Assembly: GCA_016709545.1 (NCBI GenBank)
Contig: JADJMO010000035.1
Location: forward strand, 27,390-91,389
Reading direction: 5' to 3'
DNA length: 64,000 bases
Source: Myxococcales bacterium
GTDB taxonomy: Bacteria > Myxococcota_A > Polyangia > Polyangiales > JADJMO01
Shown here piece by piece: positions 1 to 7,761 of the stretch (position 1 is its first letter; each line of letters starts with the position of its first letter). The notes below the pieces were generated by a model that was given only the letters and a program-made list of their open reading frames with translations, did no database searches and was not told the origin of the DNA. A program made the position numbers and the translations under genes.

Positions 1-680
1 TCGGCGGTTCGGCAGCGGCGGCGGTCGCGGCGGCGGGGCTGCTGCTCTCGGAGAAGGGCCCCATCGACGCCGCGGAGGTGCTCGAGGTGGCCTTCGCGGC
101 GCACCGCGAGGTCCAGCCGCGCGGGTCCGGCGCCGACGTCGCGGCGGCCGCGTTCGGCGGCGTGGTCGTCGTGCACCGACACGGAGACCGCCTCGACGCC
201 CGACCCGCCCAGCTGCCGCCGGGGCTCGTGTGGCGCGCGTACGCTCTGCCACGTTCGGCACGCACGTCGGACGCGCTCGATCGGCTGGCCGAGCGCGCCA
301 CCCACCCCGCCGTACGTCGTGCGCTGCTCCGCCTGGTCGGGGCGGCCCACGGCGGCGCGGAGGCCGTGGATTCGCGTGATCTGCCGCAATTCCTGGCCGC
401 GGCCGCCGAGCACGTGGCCGGCCTCGGGAGCCTCGGCGAGGCCCTCGATCTGCCGCTGGTTCCACCCGAGATCGCGCGGGCATGTGACGTGCTGCACGAT
501 TCCGGCATCGACTCCGTGCTGCTGCCATCCGGGGCGGGTGGTGGCGACATCGCCCTGTTCCTCTCCTCCCGCCCACCGACCGGACATGAAGAAGCTACCC
601 TCGAAGCCCTCGGCCTCCAGCCCCTCTCCCTCGGCGTCGCCCCGCGCGGTGTCCACCTCGTCGAGCAAGGTGCCCACTGA
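1..680 (+). CDS. GHMP kinase, probable phosphomevalonate kinase (5' end outside window)
   Basis: The frame is open from base 3 to the TGA at 678-680, so only the C-terminal part of the protein is present. The first visible residues, GGSAAAVAAAG, are the end of the GHMP ATP-binding motif. GSGADVAAAAFGG follows about 40 residues later, and SGAGGGD lies near the C-terminus; both are typical of phosphomevalonate kinases, which make mevalonate 5-diphosphate from the 5-phosphate with ATP. The next gene, HMG-CoA reductase, starts one base after the stop, so the two form a mevalonate-pathway operon. Mevalonate kinase or the decarboxylase are less likely because the GAGGGD form of motif 3 fits phosphomevalonate kinase best. 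Confidence 0.8.
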   Translation, partial: GGSAAAAVAAAGLLLSEKGPIDAAEVLEVAFAAHREVQPRGSGADVAAAAFGGVVVVHRHGDRLDARPAQLPPGLVWRAYALPRSARTSDALDRLAERATHPAVRRALLRLVGAAHGGAEAVDSRDLPQFLAAAAEHVAGLGSLGEALDLPLVPPEIARACDVLHDSGIDSVLLPSGAGGGDIALFLSSRPPTGHEEATLEALGLQPLSLGVAPRGVHLVEQGAH

Positions 681-681
681 A

Positions 682-1983
682 ATGAGCTCCCGCATCCCCG
701 GCTTCTTCAAGCTCTCCGTCGACGAGCGTCGCGCGGTCGTCGAGGAGCGCACGGGCCTGCCCGAAGGGGCTCTCGCGGCCGCGGGTGAGCGGGGGCTCGA
801 CGTGGTGACCAGCGACAAGACGGTCGAGAACGTGCTCGGCACCTACGCGTTGCCGTTCGCCGCCACGCTCAACGTCCAGGTCAACGGCCGCGAGGTGATC
901 GTGCCGATGGTCATCGAGGAGCCTTCGGTGGTGGCCGCGGCCTCCAACGCGGCCCGCATGGTGCGCGACGGCGGCGGCTTCGTCGCCGAGGCCGACCCGC
1001 CGATCGTGGTCGCGCAGATCCAGCTCGTCGACGTGGAGGACGCCGAGTCCGCGAGCGAGCGGATCCTCGCGCGTCGCGACGACATCCTCGCCATGGCCGA
1101 CGCCGCCGTGCCCGGCCTCGTCGCGCGCGGTGGCGGGGCGCGCGACCTCGTCGTGCGCGTCCTCGGCGAGCCGAGCGATCGCATGATGGTGGTCGACGTC
1201 CTCGTCGACTGCCGCGACGCCATGGGCGCCAACCTCGTCAACTCGATCGCCGAGGGCGTGGGCGACGAGCTCGCCCTCCTCGCGCGCGGTCGCTGCAACT
1301 TCCGCATCCTGTCGAACCTCGCCGATCGGCGCTGCGTGCGCGTCACGTGTCGCGTGCCGTTCGAGGCGCTCGCGACCGAGGAGCTCTCTGGCGCCGACGT
1401 GGCGCGGGGCATGGAGGAGGGCTCGCGGTTCGCCGAGCTCGACCCGTACCGCGCGTGCACCCACAACAAGGGCATCATGAACGGCATCGACGCCGTCGTG
1501 ATCGCCACCGGCAACGACTGGCGCGCGGTCGAGGCCGGCGCCCACGCCTACGCGGCCCGCTCGGGGCGCTACTCGCCGCTCGCCACCTGGCGGCGCGACG
1601 GCGACCACCTGGTCGGCAAGATCGAGCTGCCGATGGCGCTCGGCATCGTGGGGGGCACCCTGCGCGTGCACCCCACGGCGCGGCTCTCGCTCGCGATGAC
1701 CGGCGTCACCAACGCCGCGGAGCTCGGCATGATCGCGGCCTCGGTGGGCCTCGCCGCCAACCTCGCCGCCCTCCGGGCCCTCGCGAGCGACGGCATCCAG
1801 CGCGGCCACATGGGGCTGCACGCGCGCTCGGTGGCCATCGCCGCCGGCGCCACGGGCGACCTCGTCGAGAGGGTCGCCGCGCGCATCTGCGAGCTCGGTG
1901 ACGTCACGGTCGACTCGGCGCGCGCGGTCCTCGCCGAGGAGCAAGCGCGCTCCGACAAGGACACGATCGCCGTCGCCGAGTGA
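682..1983 (+). CDS. mvaA: Hydroxymethylglutaryl-CoA reductase, class II (degradative-type family)
   Basis: A 433-residue protein of the usual class II length. It interconverts HMG-CoA and mevalonate in the cytoplasm and supplies isoprenoid synthesis. Visible family motifs are ENVLG near residue 49 (substrate loop with the catalytic Glu region), DAMGAN near 180, HNKGIMNG, the nucleotide-binding GIVGGTL, and HMGLHAR near 378 carrying the catalytic His. ATG 682 is chosen because it lies one base after the stop of the upstream kinase and begins MSSRIPGFFKLS, the normal N-terminus; the open frame extends further upstream but only antiparallel to the kinase reading frame. Co-location with a GHMP kinase supports a biosynthetic role here despite the family name. 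Confidence 0.93.
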   Translation: MSSRIPGFFKLSVDERRAVVEERTGLPEGALAAAGERGLDVVTSDKTVENVLGTYALPFAATLNVQVNGREVIVPMVIEEPSVVAAASNAARMVRDGGGFVAEADPPIVVAQIQLVDVEDAESASERILARRDDILAMADAAVPGLVARGGGARDLVVRVLGEPSDRMMVVDVLVDCRDAMGANLVNSIAEGVGDELALLARGRCNFRILSNLADRRCVRVTCRVPFEALATEELSGADVARGMEEGSRFAELDPYRACTHNKGIMNGIDAVVIATGNDWRAVEAGAHAYAARSGRYSPLATWRRDGDHLVGKIELPMALGIVGGTLRVHPTARLSLAMTGVTNAAELGMIAASVGLAANLAALRALASDGIQRGHMGLHARSVAIAAGATGDLVERVAARICELGDVTVDSARAVLAEEQARSDKDTIAVAE

Positions 1984-1984
1984 G

Positions 1985-2728
1985 TCACCCGATCCGGGCC
2001 AGCGTGCGCGCGAGCATCGTGCGCTCCTGGGAGACCGCCCCGAGGAGCTGCCGCAGCTTGTCGGCCGAAGCCGCCGCGGCGTGGGCCAGGTCCGCGTAGT
2101 CGGAGGCAGCGTTCTCCCAGAACTTCGCGTCGGTGCCGCGCGCGCTGGCGTCGGCCTCGTGGTCGATCGCCGCGGCCCCGAACGTGGCCTGGGCGAGCGG
2201 TCGCGCGAGGCCGGTCGTCGTCGTGCCGAGGGTCTCGACGACCTTCTGGCGGCGCTCGAGGGACTGCACGAAGTCGCCGTAGCGACCGGAGGCCGAGACC
2301 CACCGCGCGTCGGCGCCCGGCACCCGCGCGTCGGCGCGCAGCCACTCGTCGTTGTTCTTGGCCGAGGCGCTCGGGCCCGCGGCGACCGAGGCGAGGGTGA
2401 GCGCGCCGCCGGCGATCTGGACCGCGCCCTGCACGAGCCCCTCCTTGCGGGTGTCGGCGGCGCGGGCGCGCTGCGCCTCGGCCTGGGCGCGCAGCGAGGA
2501 GAGCTGGCTCTCGCGGGCGTCGCGCTCGCACGCCTTCATGGTCTTCTGCTGCTCCTGCGCGCTCTCGACGGCGAGCAGCGCGGTCAGCGCCTCGAGGCCC
2601 AGCGACTCGTAGCCGGCGCCGATCTCTCCGAGGCGGGGCGGTGCGTTCGCGGTCGGGCCAGTGATGGAGGGGGTGGAGCCGCGCTCGAAGGTGGCGGCGC
2701 GGGCGCCGTGGATTGCCTGGATGGTCAT
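1985..2728 (-). CDS. Type III secretion translocator, YopD/SctB-like
   Basis: A 247-residue protein with a predicted coiled coil at about 52-95, one hydrophobic segment at about 97-118 (GLVQGAVQIAGGALTLA) and a helical C-terminus. This is the layout of the minor hydrophobic translocator that inserts in the host membrane beside SctE. I see no diagnostic sequence motif; the call rests on layout and on being the last gene of an operon in lcrGVH-yopBD order. Its ATG overlaps the TGA of the preceding gene as ATGA (2725-2728). The track-length extension upstream of 2728 is discarded because it runs through that gene. It ends one base from mvaA, convergent. Confidence 0.6.
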   Translation of the reverse strand: MTIQAIHGARAATFERGSTPSITGPTANAPPRLGEIGAGYESLGLEALTALLAVESAQEQQKTMKACERDARESQLSSLRAQAEAQRARAADTRKEGLVQGAVQIAGGALTLASVAAGPSASAKNNDEWLRADARVPGADARWVSASGRYGDFVQSLERRQKVVETLGTTTTGLARPLAQATFGAAAIDHEADASARGTDAKFWENAASDYADLAHAAAASADKLRQLLGAVSQERTMLARTLARIG

Positions 2729-3543
2729 GCAAAGGCCCTCGGTTGGACGAGCGCGCGACGGTCGTGTTCGCGCTCCTTGACGATGGTGTGGACGATGCCG
2801 ATGGCGCGCCGCGCGGAGGCCTCGACCTCGCGCAGCAGCTCGACCACCTCGGCGAGCTCGTTCTCGGTGCGCTTCAGCGCGGCGCGCGCGAGCGAGCTCT
2901 CGGCCCCGTGGTCGAGGCTCTCGGCGTGGGCGCGCTTCTCGGCGATGGTGGCGGCGCCCTCGGTCACGCGGGCCCCGCCCTCGACGAGGCGGGCCGTGGC
3001 CTGGGTGCCGACCGCGAGCGCGGTGTGCTTCACGCCGGTCGTGGCGAGCGCGGACCACCCGCCGCCGACCAGCGAGGCCGCGATCCCCGTCCACGCGGCG
3101 ACGTCGCCCGCGGTCTTGCCGCAGGCCTTGCCGATGTACGGCGAGCTCATCGAGAGCGCGAGCCCGCAGAGGGCGATGGCGGCGGGCGCGGCGGTGCCGG
3201 CCGAGAACACCGTGGCCGCGGCGCCGCCGACGACGGCGGCCACGGTGGCGACGACCTTGGCGACGCCGCCGAACTTGCTCCAGAAGCCGGCGCGCGACTC
3301 CGCGGCCTTGCTGGCTTCCTCGGCCTTCTTCGCGTTGGCGATGGCCTGATCGCGGTCGGCCTTCGCCGAGGCGCTGCGGTGCTCCGCGATGGAGGAAGCG
3401 TTCTTGCGGGCGTCCTGCTGGAGCGCCACGAGCGCCGCCTCGAGATCGGCGGGCGGCAGCATCGGCGCGCCGAGCGCGAGGGGGCGCGCGGGCGGTGGTG
3501 CCGCTGTGGCGGGGTCGAAGCGGGCTGCTTCGACGCGCATCAT
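2725..3543 (-). CDS. Type III secretion translocator, YopB/SctE-like
   Basis: A 272-residue protein with two closely spaced hydrophobic segments (about 91-112 and 116-133) after a Lys/Ala-rich coiled-coil region (about 40-85), and another helical, charged region near 225-260. YopB/PopB/IpaB major translocators share this coiled coil, hydrophobic hairpin, coiled coil arrangement and form the pore in the target membrane. The segment FWSKFGGVAKVVATVAA followed by Gly-Ala-rich helices resembles the family's first hydrophobic stretch. ATG 3543 overlaps the upstream TGA (3540-3542), implying translational coupling; a second ATG follows directly at 3540. A colicin-like or holin-like protein is the main alternative, but the neighbours argue against it. 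Confidence 0.62.
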   Translation of the reverse strand: MMRVEAARFDPATAAPPPARPLALGAPMLPPADLEAALVALQQDARKNASSIAEHRSASAKADRDQAIANAKKAEEASKAAESRAGFWSKFGGVAKVVATVAAVVGGAAATVFSAGTAAPAAIALCGLALSMSSPYIGKACGKTAGDVAAWTGIAASLVGGGWSALATTGVKHTALAVGTQATARLVEGGARVTEGAATIAEKRAHAESLDHGAESSLARAALKRTENELAEVVELLREVEASARRAIGIVHTIVKEREHDRRALVQPRAFA

Positions 3544-4004
3544 CGCAGCCCTCCGACGGCGCGACGAGGGGGCCTTCGCTCCACCTGCTCGAGGATGCTG
3601 CCGAGGTCGGGGTCGTCGGCGAGCTCGGCGCGCTCGTCGGGGCTGAGCGGCTCGAGCACCGCCTCGGCCTCCCCCGGGCTGCCCTGGTTGGCGAGCAACC
3701 GCGCCAGGTAGAGGCGGGCGCGGGCGTGACCCCCGTCGTCCTCGGGCGCGGCGAGCGCGAGGCGATAGAGGGAGGCCGCGCGGGTCGTGTCGTCGACGGC
3801 CTCGTGGCAGCTCGCGAGCGAGAACCACGCGCGGCTCGACTGGGGGCGATCGAGCGCGGCGAGGCGGAACAGGTCGGCGGCCTCGCCGAAGCGGTCCTCC
3901 TCGTAGTGGCGGGTGCCGAGCGCGAGGACCAGCGCGTGCTGGGTGGGGGTGAGGGACGACTCGCCCGCGAGGAACGCGTCGAGCCAGGGAACGGGCGCGC
4001 TCAC
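3540..4004 (-). CDS. TPR chaperone of type III translocators (SycD/LcrH-like)
   Basis: A 154-residue, all-helical protein with about three tetratricopeptide repeats between residues 22 and 120 (HYEEDRFGEAADLFRLA, SRAWFSLASCHEAVDDTT, RLYLARLLANQGSPGEAEA). Class II chaperones such as LcrH, SycD and PcrH are about 160-170 residues long with exactly this three-TPR layout, bind the two hydrophobic translocators in the cytoplasm, and are encoded just upstream of them, as here. The GTG start at 4004 overlaps the stop of the upstream gene as GTGA (4001-4004). A generic TPR protein cannot be excluded from sequence alone; the operon order is what makes the assignment. Confidence 0.65.
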   Translation of the reverse strand: MSAPVPWLDAFLAGESSLTPTQHALVLALGTRHYEEDRFGEAADLFRLAALDRPQSSRAWFSLASCHEAVDDTTRAASLYRLALAAPEDDGGHARARLYLARLLANQGSPGEAEAVLEPLSPDERAELADDPDLGSILEQVERRPPRRAVGGLR

Positions 4005-4699
4005 GCCGACCCCACCTTGTTGACGATCCCCTTCGCGGTCTCGTTGGTGGACGCGAGGATGTTCGAGACGAGCGAGAGCAGCTGGCCGCGCGCGCTCATG
4101 GCGCTCTGCAGGCGGATCATGCCGATCTCGCTCTCGCCGGAGAGCGCCTGCTGCGCGTCGCCGAGCGCCTTGACGCCCTCGTCGAGGGCGGTGGTGGTGA
4201 TGCGCGGCGGATCCTCCACGGTCCTCATGTACCCCTTGATGTCGCCCTTGGCGTCGAGGACTGGATAGGCGCCAGGGGCGTCTTCGGTGGTCGGCTCCTC
4301 GTGGGTGGGGTGCTCGATGCTCCCGAGCAGGCCGTCGATGGTCTTCTGCGCGTCGGGGCCCATCGTGTCGCGCATGTCCTTCAGCGCCTGGATCGACTCC
4401 TCGGTCAGCGTGGCCTTCCCGTCCGAGCCCGCGCCGAGCTTGAGGTTGCGCAGCTGGCTCGTGAGGTGCGAGATGGCGGACTGACGGTCCTTGAGCGACG
4501 AGATGCCCGCCATGTCGTTGCGGATCGCGGTGTCGGTCGAGCGGATGTGGGCCGAGAGCCAGCTCACGAGGTCGCTCATCGACAGCGAAGGGGGCAGGCC
4601 GGTCTCGAGGCCGACCTTGCTCAGGGTCGTGGGGGCGACCTCCTTGGTGAACGGGAGGGATACGCTGGCGCCGAGGCCGCTCTTGAGGGTGATGGTCAT
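4001..4699 (-). CDS. Type III needle-tip protein, LcrV/IpaD-like candidate
   Basis: A 232-residue hydrophilic protein without signal peptide. It begins MTITLKSGLGASVSLPF and ends in a long helix (EIGMIRLQSAMSARGQLL to the end) resembling the C-terminal helix of IpaD/BipD/LcrV tip proteins, which caps the needle and positions the translocators. The match is one of layout and position, not of a diagnostic motif: it lies between a small coiled-coil gene and the translocator chaperone, exactly where lcrV sits between lcrG and lcrH. ATG 4699 overlaps the preceding stop as ATGA. It is shorter than LcrV (about 326) and IpaD (about 332), so an unrelated secreted substrate is possible. Confidence 0.5.
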   Translation of the reverse strand: MTITLKSGLGASVSLPFTKEVAPTTLSKVGLETGLPPSLSMSDLVSWLSAHIRSTDTAIRNDMAGISSLKDRQSAISHLTSQLRNLKLGAGSDGKATLTEESIQALKDMRDTMGPDAQKTIDGLLGSIEHPTHEEPTTEDAPGAYPVLDAKGDIKGYMRTVEDPPRITTTALDEGVKALGDAQQALSGESEIGMIRLQSAMSARGQLLSLVSNILASTNETAKGIVNKVGSA

Positions 4700-4920
4700 G
4701 GGGATGCTCCGGAAGCAGGGGTTCTTGGTTCAGACGCGGACGGCGAAGCGGGGGGCGACGGGGGGCGCGCGCGCAGGGCGCGCAGCCGGTCCTCGAGCCA
4801 GGCATCGAGCGCGGGCTCGATGGCCACCTCGGTGTCCACGTGTTCGGGGGCGCGCGCCTCGAGCTCCTCGAGCACGGCTTCCTGGCGGGCGAGTTCGCTC
4901 CGCAGCTCTTCGATGTTCAT
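4696..4920 (-). CDS. Small coiled-coil protein, LcrG-position chaperone candidate
   Basis: A 74-residue acidic protein. The first 52 residues are helical and charged (MNIEELRSELARQEAVLEEL), and the rest is a Pro/Ser/Ala-rich tail. It is the first gene of the five-gene operon; an excellent Shine-Dalgarno, AAGGAGGT, lies 5 bases before the ATG. Its size and its position directly upstream of the tip-protein candidate match LcrG/PcrG, the tip-protein chaperone and secretion regulator. No family motif is recognisable, so the role is inferred from position only. It overlaps the next gene by 4 bases (ATGA). Confidence 0.5.
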   Translation of the reverse strand: MNIEELRSELARQEAVLEELEARAPEHVDTEVAIEPALDAWLEDRLRALRARPPSPPASPSASEPRTPASGASP

Positions 4921-4968
4921 CGTGACCTCCTTCGACGAGGTGTCGGCGGGAGGTCGGGGGCAGTTGCG

Positions 4969-4996
4969 AAAAAAAGACGCCCCCTCGTCGGAGGCG
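4969..4996 (-). terminator. Rho-independent terminator after the phosphodiester-glycosidase-like gene
   Basis: Read on the minus strand, CGCCTCC pairs with GGGGGCG (one G-U pair) around a GACGA loop, then TC and a run of seven T. It begins directly at the TAG of the 4997-7651 gene and separates that gene from the operon starting at 4920, so the type III-like operon needs its own promoter in the remaining 48 bases or reads through. Confidence 0.75.
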
Positions 4997-7651
4997 CTAC
5001 GGAACGGCCTTGGTGACCGCCGGGTAGAGGGCCTTGCCGTTCGCGTCCTTGTCGGTGCGGAACGCGCGCGGGGCCATGCCGACCGCCAGCGCGTAGAGCG
5101 TGGTCTGCGGGTAGTTGCTCATCGGGGCCTCGGGCGTGCCGGCGCGGGCCACGAAGCCGTCCGCCTGGCCGCGGGCGAGGATCCCGCGGACGCAGCCCGC
5201 TTCGATCAAGGCCTGGGCGAGCGCGTCGTCGCCGCCGAGCTTGGCGCGGGCCACCACCACGCGGCCCTCCTTGGTCACGCCGACCGCGAGGCGCAGCCAG
5301 ACGCCGCCGAGGCTCGCGTGGTCCACGACCTTGCCGTCGTTCACGAGCAGCGTGCCCTGGACGAGATCGGTGCCGACCGGCGTCTCGCTCGCGAGGAACA
5401 CGGCGAGCTGGCCGTCCGGCTTCACGGCGAGGGTGGCCTCGCCCGCCACCATGGGCGTCACGACCTTGCCGTCGATCGCCAGGCCGAGGTGGTGCTTCGC
5501 TTCGGGGCTGCCGAACCCGATCGCCGCGATCGCGCGCTTGGCGTCGTCGCCCGCGAGCTCGTGCGGCGCGGTGAGCTTCTCGCTCGTGCCGGCGCGGACC
5601 ACCCAGCGCACGCGGCCGGGATCGAACACGCTGATGCTGATCGGCTCGCTCTTGCCGGTGAGCTGGCCCTTGAAGATCCCGGGCAGCCACTTGGGCGGGG
5701 GCTGCACGCCCTCGTCGGCGACCAGCGCCACGGGGCCGCTCGCGGTGGTGAGCACGGGCGGCGAGGGATCGCGGAGCAGCGCGAAGAAGAAGTCCTTCGG
5801 GTTGTAGTCGATGTAGCGGCGCGGCCCGATGGCCATCAGCGGCGTCAGGGTCTCGCTGTGGCCGGTCTTGAGCTGCGCGTCCTCGAAGGTCATGAACACG
5901 AAGCCCGTGTGGTACGGGTTCATGTCGAGGTGCATGCCGTAGTCGCAGCCCGCGAGCTGCATGGCCTTGCCGAGCGCCTCGGGGCCCACGTCGTCGCCCC
6001 ACACGTAGAGCGTGTGCTTGGCCTTGGTGATGCACAGGCCCGAGCGCTCGGTCTGCTGGCCGGTGAGCTTGGGCTGACCGACGAGCACCGCGCCCCACGA
6101 CATGCGCTTGCGCGGGTTGAAGACGCCGTCCTCGACCAGCGGGTCCATGTTCTGGCGGTAGGAGAAGATGTCGGGCGCGATGTCCTTGGTGGGGGCCCAC
6201 GAGCCCATGCCGAAGCGCCCGTCGTCCATCACCATCGCGGTCGCGCCGGTGGGCACGGGCGGCAGGAGCACGCGCTTCTTGAGCATCATGCCGTAGTGGC
6301 CGTGCTCGGTCTTGAACCCGCCGTTCCACGCGGCCACCACGCGCCGCGCGATCGCGGGCTCGCGCGGGATGCGACCGGTGCCGTGGAACGAGCCCACGGT
6401 CGGCTTGGGATCCTCGACGCCCGCCTCCATGTCGAAGTCGAGCTGCCGCGTGTCCATCGCGAGGAGGAGGATCTTCGAGTAGGGCCGCTGCACGTCGGGC
6501 CGCACGAACGTGCGGTAGAACGGCGAGGGCGCGCCGGGGATGCGGCGCATCCAGTCTTGCTGGATGGCGACCCACTGCCCCTCGCCCTCTTCCGGGGTCT
6601 GGTAGATGGTGGGCACGGGGCTCGGGGGCCAGTAGCCGCCGTCCTCGCCCGCGGCGGTCGGATCGAGCGGTCGGGCGGCGATCTTCTCGGCGTCGGCCTT
6701 GAGCACGTCTTTCGGCGCCGTCGAGCCGATGCCGTGCTTGACCCGCTTGAGCTTGTCCTTCCACTCCCACACCTTGGCCTCGAGCCAGGCGATCGGCTCG
6801 GGCCCGATCCAGGGGATCGCGCGCACGGTGTCGACGAGCCAGTGGATCGGTCGCTTCGGGATGCGGATCAGGAGCTCGGCCTTCACGCCGTCGACCGGCG
6901 TGACGAGCTCCGCCTTGTCGATGTCGACGCGGGCGGTGCGCACGCCGCCCTGGGCCATCGCGAGCTGCGCGACGAGCACGCCGCCCTCGAAGCGCAGCAC
7001 CGCGCTCGAGGCCTCCTTCTCGAGGGCCACCTGCACGCGCAGGATGCCGCGGCCGTCGCCGGTCTCCTGGATGTTGCTGACGTACAGCATGGCGCGGTCG
7101 ACGAAGCCGTTGGTCTTGGCCGCTCGGCCCTCGCCGCGGAGGTCGAGCGCGGTGAGTCCCTGCAGCTGGCCGTAGGCGTAGGTGGCGAAGGCCACGCGCT
7201 CGCCACTGGCGTCCCGGACGAGTCCTTGCTCGTCGCCGTAGGGCGTGGACGTGAGGTTCACGACGTCGCGGATCTCGAGCGGTCGCCCCTCGGGGGAGAG
7301 CCGCACGCGCGCGCGGTAGAGGTCGCGCGGGGTGCCGGGCTTGTCGGACCCGAGGAACAGGATGCGCCGCCCGTCGCCGTAGTCGGCGAGGAGGCCGTCG
7401 CTCGCCTCCCACACGAAATCGTGGGGCCGGACGACCACGTGGGCCGCCTTGCCGAGGGCGCTCGTGAGCCCATCGAGGGTCTTGGGAGGGGGGCCTCCCG
7501 CCGAGCAAGCCTTGATCACCCCGACCAGGGCGACGACGCCGAGGGCGCGCCCGTGGGCGGACAGCAGGGCCTTGGGCCGCGTGAGATCGAAGCCGGGGCG
7601 GGGCGAGGGCCGCTCGGACACCGGCTCGGACTCGGGGGCGGCGACAGCCAT
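4997..7651 (-). CDS. Membrane-anchored or secreted phosphodiester glycosidase (NAGPA-like) protein
   Basis: An 884-residue protein when started at ATG 7651 (MAVAAPESE); an upstream TTG at 7690 would add 13 residues but falls inside an inverted repeat. Residues about 30-50 (ALGVVALVGVIKACSAGG) form a signal anchor or lipoprotein-like signal. The central part has AWNGGFKTEHGHYGMML, MDDGRFGMGSW and LAGCDYGMHLDMN, which correspond to the conserved Gly-rich, substrate and acidic motifs of the NAGPA/DUF2233 phosphodiester glycosidase fold that cleaves sugar phosphodiesters. The long N-terminal third has no recognised domain. It is divergently transcribed from the TetR gene, which may control it through the shared repeat, and ends in a terminator. 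Confidence 0.7.
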   Translation of the reverse strand: MAVAAPESEPVSERPSPRPGFDLTRPKALLSAHGRALGVVALVGVIKACSAGGPPPKTLDGLTSALGKAAHVVVRPHDFVWEASDGLLADYGDGRRILFLGSDKPGTPRDLYRARVRLSPEGRPLEIRDVVNLTSTPYGDEQGLVRDASGERVAFATYAYGQLQGLTALDLRGEGRAAKTNGFVDRAMLYVSNIQETGDGRGILRVQVALEKEASSAVLRFEGGVLVAQLAMAQGGVRTARVDIDKAELVTPVDGVKAELLIRIPKRPIHWLVDTVRAIPWIGPEPIAWLEAKVWEWKDKLKRVKHGIGSTAPKDVLKADAEKIAARPLDPTAAGEDGGYWPPSPVPTIYQTPEEGEGQWVAIQQDWMRRIPGAPSPFYRTFVRPDVQRPYSKILLLAMDTRQLDFDMEAGVEDPKPTVGSFHGTGRIPREPAIARRVVAAWNGGFKTEHGHYGMMLKKRVLLPPVPTGATAMVMDDGRFGMGSWAPTKDIAPDIFSYRQNMDPLVEDGVFNPRKRMSWGAVLVGQPKLTGQQTERSGLCITKAKHTLYVWGDDVGPEALGKAMQLAGCDYGMHLDMNPYHTGFVFMTFEDAQLKTGHSETLTPLMAIGPRRYIDYNPKDFFFALLRDPSPPVLTTASGPVALVADEGVQPPPKWLPGIFKGQLTGKSEPISISVFDPGRVRWVVRAGTSEKLTAPHELAGDDAKRAIAAIGFGSPEAKHHLGLAIDGKVVTPMVAGEATLAVKPDGQLAVFLASETPVGTDLVQGTLLVNDGKVVDHASLGGVWLRLAVGVTKEGRVVVARAKLGGDDALAQALIEAGCVRGILARGQADGFVARAGTPEAPMSNYPQTTLYALAVGMAPRAFRTDKDANGKALYPAVTKAVP

Positions 7652-7686
7652 GGGAAGCGTCCGGCTAGCGGAGGCAGCTGGTGGGG

Positions 7687-7749
7687 GCAAACAAACCCTA
7701 CGGTTTCTGCCCAGATCCAGAAAGTAAGTGACAGCTCACATTTGTTTGC
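7687..7749. promoter_or_regulatory. Divergent promoter region with 9-base inverted repeat, likely TetR operator
   Basis: GCAAACAAA at 7687-7695 and its exact reverse complement TTTGTTTGC at 7741-7749 flank 45 bases, between the divergent 7651 and 7762 start codons. A smaller palindrome, GTGACAGCTCAC, lies just inside the right arm (7728-7739). The AT-rich arms stand out strongly from the GC-rich surroundings. Autoregulatory TetR proteins commonly bind palindromes in such positions; that this TetR binds here is an inference. Confidence 0.5.
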
Positions 7750-7761
7750 TAGAACGGCGGG

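Noticed and set aside
1985..4920. Flagellar origin of the translocon-like operon
   Set aside because: No flagellar hook, filament or export proteins; TPR chaperone with two hydrophobic partners fits an injectisome.
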